Shown here one piece after another: positions 60,498 to 64,000 of a DNA stretch of 64,000 bases. Every line of letters starts with the position of its first letter. Within the stretch, counting starts at the first letter, position 1. The translations under genes were made by a program, and so were the position numbers. The DNA is from Arsenophonus endosymbiont of Aphis craccivora. Its GTDB lineage: Bacteria; Pseudomonadota; Gammaproteobacteria; Enterobacterales; Enterobacteriaceae. A model generated the notes under the pieces. It had not been told where the DNA came from. It did no database searches and saw only the letters and a list, made by a program, of their open reading frames with translations. The stretch is taken from NCBI RefSeq assembly GCF_013460135.1, contig NZ_CP038155.1:620001-684000 (forward strand), read 5' to 3'.

Positions 60498-61415
60498 ATG
60501 AGTAAAGAGCGGGCACTAATATTAGATGCATTACGCGTAATGAATGCCATTGATCGACGCGGAAGTTTTGCAGCCGCAGCTGATGAATTGGGTAAAGTTC
60601 CTTCTGCATTAAGTGATACGATGCAAAAATTAGAAGAAGAGCTTGATGTGGTGCTTTTTGATCGCTCTGGCCATCGAACACGTTTTACTGACGTTGGTCG
60701 GATGTTGTTGGAACGAGGGCGGCTATTGTTAGAAGCAGCAGATAAACTTGTTGTTGATGCTGAAGCATTGGCGCGCGGTTGGGAACCTTATCTTACCATC
60801 GTTTGTGAAGTATTGATCCCCGTCTCAACGCTTTTTCCTTTAGTTGATAAATTGGCACAAAAATCTGAAACTCAACTCTCTTTATTGACTGAAGTATTAG
60901 CGGGTGCATGGTAGTGTTTAGAAACAGGTAAAGCAGATATTGTTATTGCGCCTGATTTGCATTTTCGCTCTTCACCTGAAATTAATAGTCGTCTACTTGG
61001 TACTATTAATAATGTTTATGTTGCCAGTCCAGAGCATCCTATTCATCAAGAGCCAGAGCCACTTTCCGACATGACTCGGATCAAATATCGTAGGATTGCC
61101 ATTTCAGATACCGCTAAACAACGGCCAGTCTTAACGGTACAGTTGTTAGATAAACAGCAGAGATTAACAGTAAGTTCAATCGATGAAAAACGTCGCGCTT
61201 TATTAGCGGGCTTAGGTGTTGCAACCATGCCATATACGTTGGTTGAAAAATATATTAAAGCAGGACGATTAATGGTCGTAGGATCAGAGTATAGTCAAGA
61301 GACTAATATTATTATGGCCTGGCATCGTGGCAAAATTGGTGAAGCTAAATTTTGGTGCTTACGCCAGATCCCCCAATTGTTTAATAGTGATCACTATTCT
61401 TTTCAGTTATCGTAA
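60498..61415 (+). pseudogene. yhaJ: yhaJ with internal stop (LysR-family regulator)
   Basis: The 306-codon frame matches E. coli YhaJ closely: the HTH region is MNAIDRRGSFAAAADELGKV followed by PSALSDTMQKLEEELDVVLF. A TAG at 60912-60914 (codon 139) replaces the Glu of TEVLAGAWERLEQG; the same frame continues through CLETGKADIVIAPDLHFRSS to the end. YhaJ in E. coli controls yhaK and responds to aromatic breakdown products. I use ATG 60498 because it gives the family start M-KERAL. Confidence 0.92.
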
Positions 61416-61440
61416 AAATATTCGGTTAAATTTTACTTAT

Positions 61441-61463
61441 GGGCGATGGTAAAATGATCGCCC
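61441..61463. terminator. Hairpin between convergent yhaJ and yqjF
   Basis: GGGCGAT at 61441-61447 pairs with ATCGCCC at 61457-61463. It lies between two convergent genes and may act as a weak bidirectional terminator, but neither side has a strong U-run. Confidence 0.5.
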
Positions 61464-61475
61464 AAGCTTTAACTA

Positions 61476-61877
61476 TTACCATTTTTTATTTAACCAGTGA
61501 TCAATACTAAATTTGCCTGGTCCGAGAATGGCTAATAGCATATAGCCGCCAGCAATAGAAAGATCTTTTAAAAACATTAATTGGTTATCGCCTTCGGCAA
61601 ATTTGAAGTGAAAAATAAAAGCGGTTAATAGACTAAAAGCAACGGTAAAAATAGCTATGGTTCGGGTTAAAAAAACCAATAGTATGGCAATCACACCGCT
61701 AAACTCTAATATAATAGTCAATGGTAGTAAAAATGCATGGACCCCCATCGCATGCATATATTGCTGAGTTTCGATATAGCCGTTACAAAGCTTACCATAT
61801 CCGGCAAAAATAAATAACAGTGGCATCAGAATACGCGCCACTAGGATAGTGATATTATCTATGTTTTTCATATTCAT
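61476..61877 (-). CDS. yqjF: DoxX-family inner-membrane protein YqjF
   Basis: YqjF (133 aa; E. coli 130) is a four-helix DoxX-type membrane protein. The sequence ILVARILMPLLFIFAGYGKL and the end GPGKFSIDHWLNKKW align closely with E. coli. A role as a quinol-linked oxidoreductase partner has been proposed for the family but is not settled. It is intact, while its neighbours yqjK, yqjE and yqjD each carry a nonsense codon. Confidence 0.93.
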   Translation of the reverse strand: MNMKNIDNITILVARILMPLLFIFAGYGKLCNGYIETQQYMHAMGVHAFLLPLTIILEFSGVIAILLVFLTRTIAIFTVAFSLLTAFIFHFKFAEGDNQLMFLKDLSIAGGYMLLAILGPGKFSIDHWLNKKW

Positions 61878-62100
61878 CTCTCTTAAAGCATCATATTTAA
61901 AGTAATAGTTTTTAATCTGTAGTGGGCAGTTTGACTGCTAGGCAAGAGTAGTTAATTGCTGTTTTATTTATAGTAAAGCCTACATTATTAAAAATACTAG
62001 CTAAGAAAATTCAATCTATTATGCAAAAAAATTGAATGAATTAATCGAGAATAGTTTTTGTCTAAAAGGAGTGAATTGTTATTATCAATTCGTAAATGGA

Positions 62101-62397
62101 TTATGCTTTTTTGGCTATAAATGTTTGTATGGTTTTTGATATCCCCCAAACACCGATAGCTCGTCGACTGAGTCGATAAAGTTTTTTAGGATGACGGATA
62201 TTATAGAGTGCAATTAAGGAGAAACTAGCAATGAGCAGTGGTTTGAAAACTAACATTTTTTGCCAGGTACGATCATAAGATGCAGTAATTGTTAACCAAG
62301 GTTCAGACGTAGCTGATAACGCATTACGCTGCTGCTGAACCTTGGTTAACAATTACTGCTTTTTTAATACCAGTTGTTTACGTTTACTCAGTTTCAT
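62101..62397 (-). pseudogene. yqjK: yqjK with early stop
   Basis: From ATG 62397 the frame reads MKLSKRKQLVLKKQ, then TAA at 62353-62355 (codon 15), then LLTKVQQQRNALSATSEPWL and IRHPKKLYRLSRRAIGVWGI, matching E. coli YqjK (99 aa; IQQQRLDLSA, IRHPNMLVRWARRGFGVWS). A TTG right after the stop could restart translation of most of the protein but has no ribosome binding site. Its ATG overlaps the end of yqjE by 14 bases. Confidence 0.82.
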
Positions 62398-62791
62398 CTT
62401 CATTCTGTTTTAACTGTTTGATATCCTGTTTTAATTGTTCACGGGTTGCCGCTAATAGAATCTTGCTAAGGGCTATTTTTAATGTCCAGCAAGTACCTAA
62501 TAACGCTAGGATAAGTCAAACAGCGGTTGTAATCGCAACGACTTGTATACTATAGGCTGGATCAACCATGAGAAAAATTAATACCAGCAAACTCATAAGG
62601 CCAAATGCGATCAATAGTAATATGGTGTCGGCTAATAAAATCAGTTGGACAAAGGTCTGCTTTTCTTGTTCGAGTTCGACGGCAACAAGTTGCAACCTTG
62701 TCTCAACCATATTAATAAGAATAGAACCTATCCGTTGTAAGGTGCTTAGCAAGCCTTTAGCCGGTCCATCTGGATGTTGATTTTCTCGCAT
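62384..62791 (-). pseudogene. yqjE: yqjE with internal stop (phage-holin-3-fold membrane protein)
   Basis: From ATG 62791 the frame MRENQHPDGPAKGLLSTLQR matches E. coli YqjE (134 aa), with MVETRLQLVAVELEQEKQTF and a membrane helix ILLLIAFGLMSLLVLIFLMV. A TGA at 62516-62518 (codon 92) falls in the second membrane helix; the same frame continues LILALLGTCWTLKIALSKIL to TAA at 62384-62386. The function is unknown; in E. coli YqjD, ElaB and YgaM associate with ribosomes at the membrane, and yqjE is cotranscribed with yqjD. Confidence 0.87.
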
Positions 62792-62792
62792 A

Positions 62793-63083
62793 TTAACGTT
62801 TAGCCAGTAAAATGCCTAATACCAGCCAGACAGCGGCACCAACACCTGTCCATGGATTTTAATGTACATAATCATCAGCACGGCCAGCAACTTCCTTAGT
62901 TTGATGAATAATTTTACCGCTTAGATCACTCAGTTTTTGGCGAGAATCATCTAACGCTTTTTCTGCTTTACGGCGAATTTTGTAAATTTCTGCTTTGGAT
63001 TTATTTTCTGTATTGTGCAAAACTTCTTCCAAAGAATCCGCTAATGATTTTAATTCTGTACGCAGGTTTTCGTTATTTTTCAT
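62793..63083 (-). pseudogene. yqjD: yqjD with internal stop (membrane-anchored ribosome-binding protein)
   Basis: From ATG 63083 (AGAGAGG upstream) the frame MKNNENLRTELKSLADSLEE matches E. coli YqjD (101 aa), a stationary-phase protein that tethers ribosomes to the membrane. A TAA at 62859-62861 (codon 75) replaces the Glu of DEYVRENPWTGVG, just before the C-terminal membrane helix; the same frame continues NPWTGVGAAVWLVLGILLAK-R. The truncated protein would lose its anchor. A start at 63101 would add six residues without homology. Confidence 0.88.
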
Positions 63084-63260
63084 AATGTTAACCTCTCTCA
63101 ATAAATAATGTTAATTTTTATCACTCTTATTCTTTGAGAATAGTAAAAGAACCAATAAAATCAATCTATATCTCATTTAAGGTAATTTAAAATTTGTTAT
63201 ATTGAAATATAAAAATAATTATACTGGTATGAAAATTTGATAAATGGTTTGACCGAAAGC

Positions 63261-63293
63261 TATGCTGTTACCAGGAAAGTAGGCAACAGCATA
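63261..63293. terminator. Hairpin downstream of yqjA
   Basis: TATGCTGTT at 63261-63269 pairs with AACAGCATA at 63285-63293. It lies 14 bases past the yqjA stop on the minus strand. A terminator role is possible, but the following U-run is poor. Confidence 0.45.
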
Positions 63294-63306
63294 AGTTAGC
63301 TTGGAT

Positions 63307-63972
63307 TTAGGGATTACGGCGCTTAAATTTTTTCTTTAGTACTACGGCTATACTGCCTATTAGGCCAATAAAAAGCAAAACAAGCGGGATCAGCATCACA
63401 ATACTCATGATTTGGTGTTCGTAGTATTGAAAGAGTGGGCTTTTACCGAATACATAACCAATAGTAGTTAAAATCAATACCCAAAGTAATCCACTAAGCC
63501 AATTAAAAAACTGGAAGCGTTTATCAGGTAAACCGGATAGGCCGGCGATGGTAGGTAGGATGGTCCTGATAAAAGCAAGAAAGCGGCCAATAAGCAGCGC
63601 TGCCAAGCCATGGCGATAAAACAGGCCATAAGCACTTTGGTGATAATGTTCAGGGAAATGAGAAAGCCAGCTTTGCACAATTTTATTATTTCCTAGCCAT
63701 TTACCCTGAAGATAGCCTACCCAGCAACCCAAACTGGCACCTGCGGTTAAGATAATAACTGTCAATGGATAATTGATAGTGTCTTTAGCTATTAGGACGC
63801 CTACTAGAATGAGTAAACTGTCACCGGGTAAAAAAGCGGCAGGTAATATTCCATTTTCCAAAAATAATATTATAAATAATATAATGTAGATAGCCCATAC
63901 TAATGAAGGATTCATTAGCATATTGTAATCTTGATGCCAGAGTGCAAAAAAAAGTTCTTTAACTAATTCCAT
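63307..63972 (-). CDS. yqjA: DedA-family membrane protein YqjA
   Basis: YqjA (221 aa; E. coli 220) is a DedA-family inner-membrane protein needed for proton-motive-force homeostasis and alkaline tolerance in E. coli; the family acts in undecaprenyl- or phospho-lipid flipping. Conserved blocks are FLENGILPAAFLPGDSLLIL near residue 40 and GRFLAFIRTILPTIAGLSGL near residue 135. I choose ATG 63972 over the adjacent TTG at 63975. It is intact in contrast to the neighbouring yqjDEK. Confidence 0.95.
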   Translation of the reverse strand: MELVKELFFALWHQDYNMLMNPSLVWAIYIILFIILFLENGILPAAFLPGDSLLILVGVLIAKDTINYPLTVIILTAGASLGCWVGYLQGKWLGNNKIVQSWLSHFPEHYHQSAYGLFYRHGLAALLIGRFLAFIRTILPTIAGLSGLPDKRFQFFNWLSGLLWVLILTTIGYVFGKSPLFQYYEHQIMSIVMLIPLVLLFIGLIGSIAVVLKKKFKRRNP

Positions 63973-64000
63973 CAAGAGTTTCCTAAATACCGTGATCTTT

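Noticed and set aside
51474-63083. Reassignment of a stop codon (many in-frame stops with homology continuing)
   Set aside because: All three stop codons are involved, and the same codons end normal genes such as sucA (TGA) and gpmA (TAA). Frameshifts and deletions occur in the same set. Ordinary pseudogene decay explains it.

Overview
The window comes from an AT-rich gamma-proteobacterium of the Enterobacterales. Almost every gene has a recognisable Escherichia coli counterpart, often in the same neighbourhood (argS; cmoA-cmoB-yecN-aspS-nudB-yebC-ruvCAB; ybfA-ybgI-gltA-sdh-suc-cyd-tol-pal-nadA-pnuC-aroG-gpmA; dolP-diaA-yraN-lpoA-rsmI-rnpB; yhaJK-yqjFKED-yqjA). Many genes carry only one or two lesions (nonsense codons, 1-nt frameshifts, small deletions). 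Near-identical IS copies and cut-down insect-related genes (a chitin-active CBP21-like protein and a TccC-like toxin) add to a picture of a recently host-restricted insect symbiont of the Morganellaceae, such as an Arsenophonus-like bacterium. That taxon is an inference from gene content.

Layout. 1-11.3 kb: purR (partial), ynhF, argS, a decayed cutC, cmoB, cmoA, yecN, aspS, nudB, yebC, ruvC, ruvA and ruvB. 11.6-13 kb: an IS903-type element joins the first 52 codons of a CBP21-like gene to the first 28 codons of kdpA; kdpF survives. 13.3-40.8 kb: the conserved energy and envelope block. gltA, sdhC, sdhA, nadA and aroG are broken, while sucABCD, cydABX, tolQRAB-pal-cpoB, pnuC and gpmA are kept. 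A second, non-autonomous IS copy with a clean 9-bp target duplication lies between pnuC and aroG. 41.1-46.2 kb: an IS graveyard with three more copies, a transporter remnant, a 9-bp tandem repeat and a TccC remnant. 46.5-51.4 kb: dolP, diaA, yraN, decayed lpoA, rsmI and the RNase P RNA.

51.4-59.5 kb holds the most unusual system. It is a leftward operon encoding a short PRD protein, an SFCGS-family protein, DUF4312, DUF4311 and DUF4310 membrane/soluble proteins, an amidohydrolase, a DgaE-like PLP enzyme and a KDGP-aldolase-family protein. It is preceded by a PRD/EIIA-type regulator. The likely role is uptake, perhaps PTS-linked, of an N-acylated amino sugar acid and its conversion through a keto-deoxy-phospho-sugar acid to pyruvate and a triose phosphate. 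Several members are broken here. The promoter region has four copies of a 10-bp motif and an 11-unit 8-bp repeat that looks like an expansion of that motif, and the regulator gene has a hexanucleotide repeat coding for Leu-Pro. 59.6-64 kb: yhaK, yhaJ, yqjF, yqjK, yqjE, yqjD and yqjA, of which only yqjF and yqjA look intact.

How it works together: the retained genes keep tRNA charging, wobble-uridine modification, Holliday-junction repair, cytochrome bd respiration, the Tol-Pal envelope machine and the 2-oxoglutarate-to-succinate limb. Citrate synthase, the succinate dehydrogenase flavoprotein, quinolinate synthase and a DAHP synthase have been lost or are being lost, which suggests reliance on host glutamate, NAD precursors and aromatic compounds.
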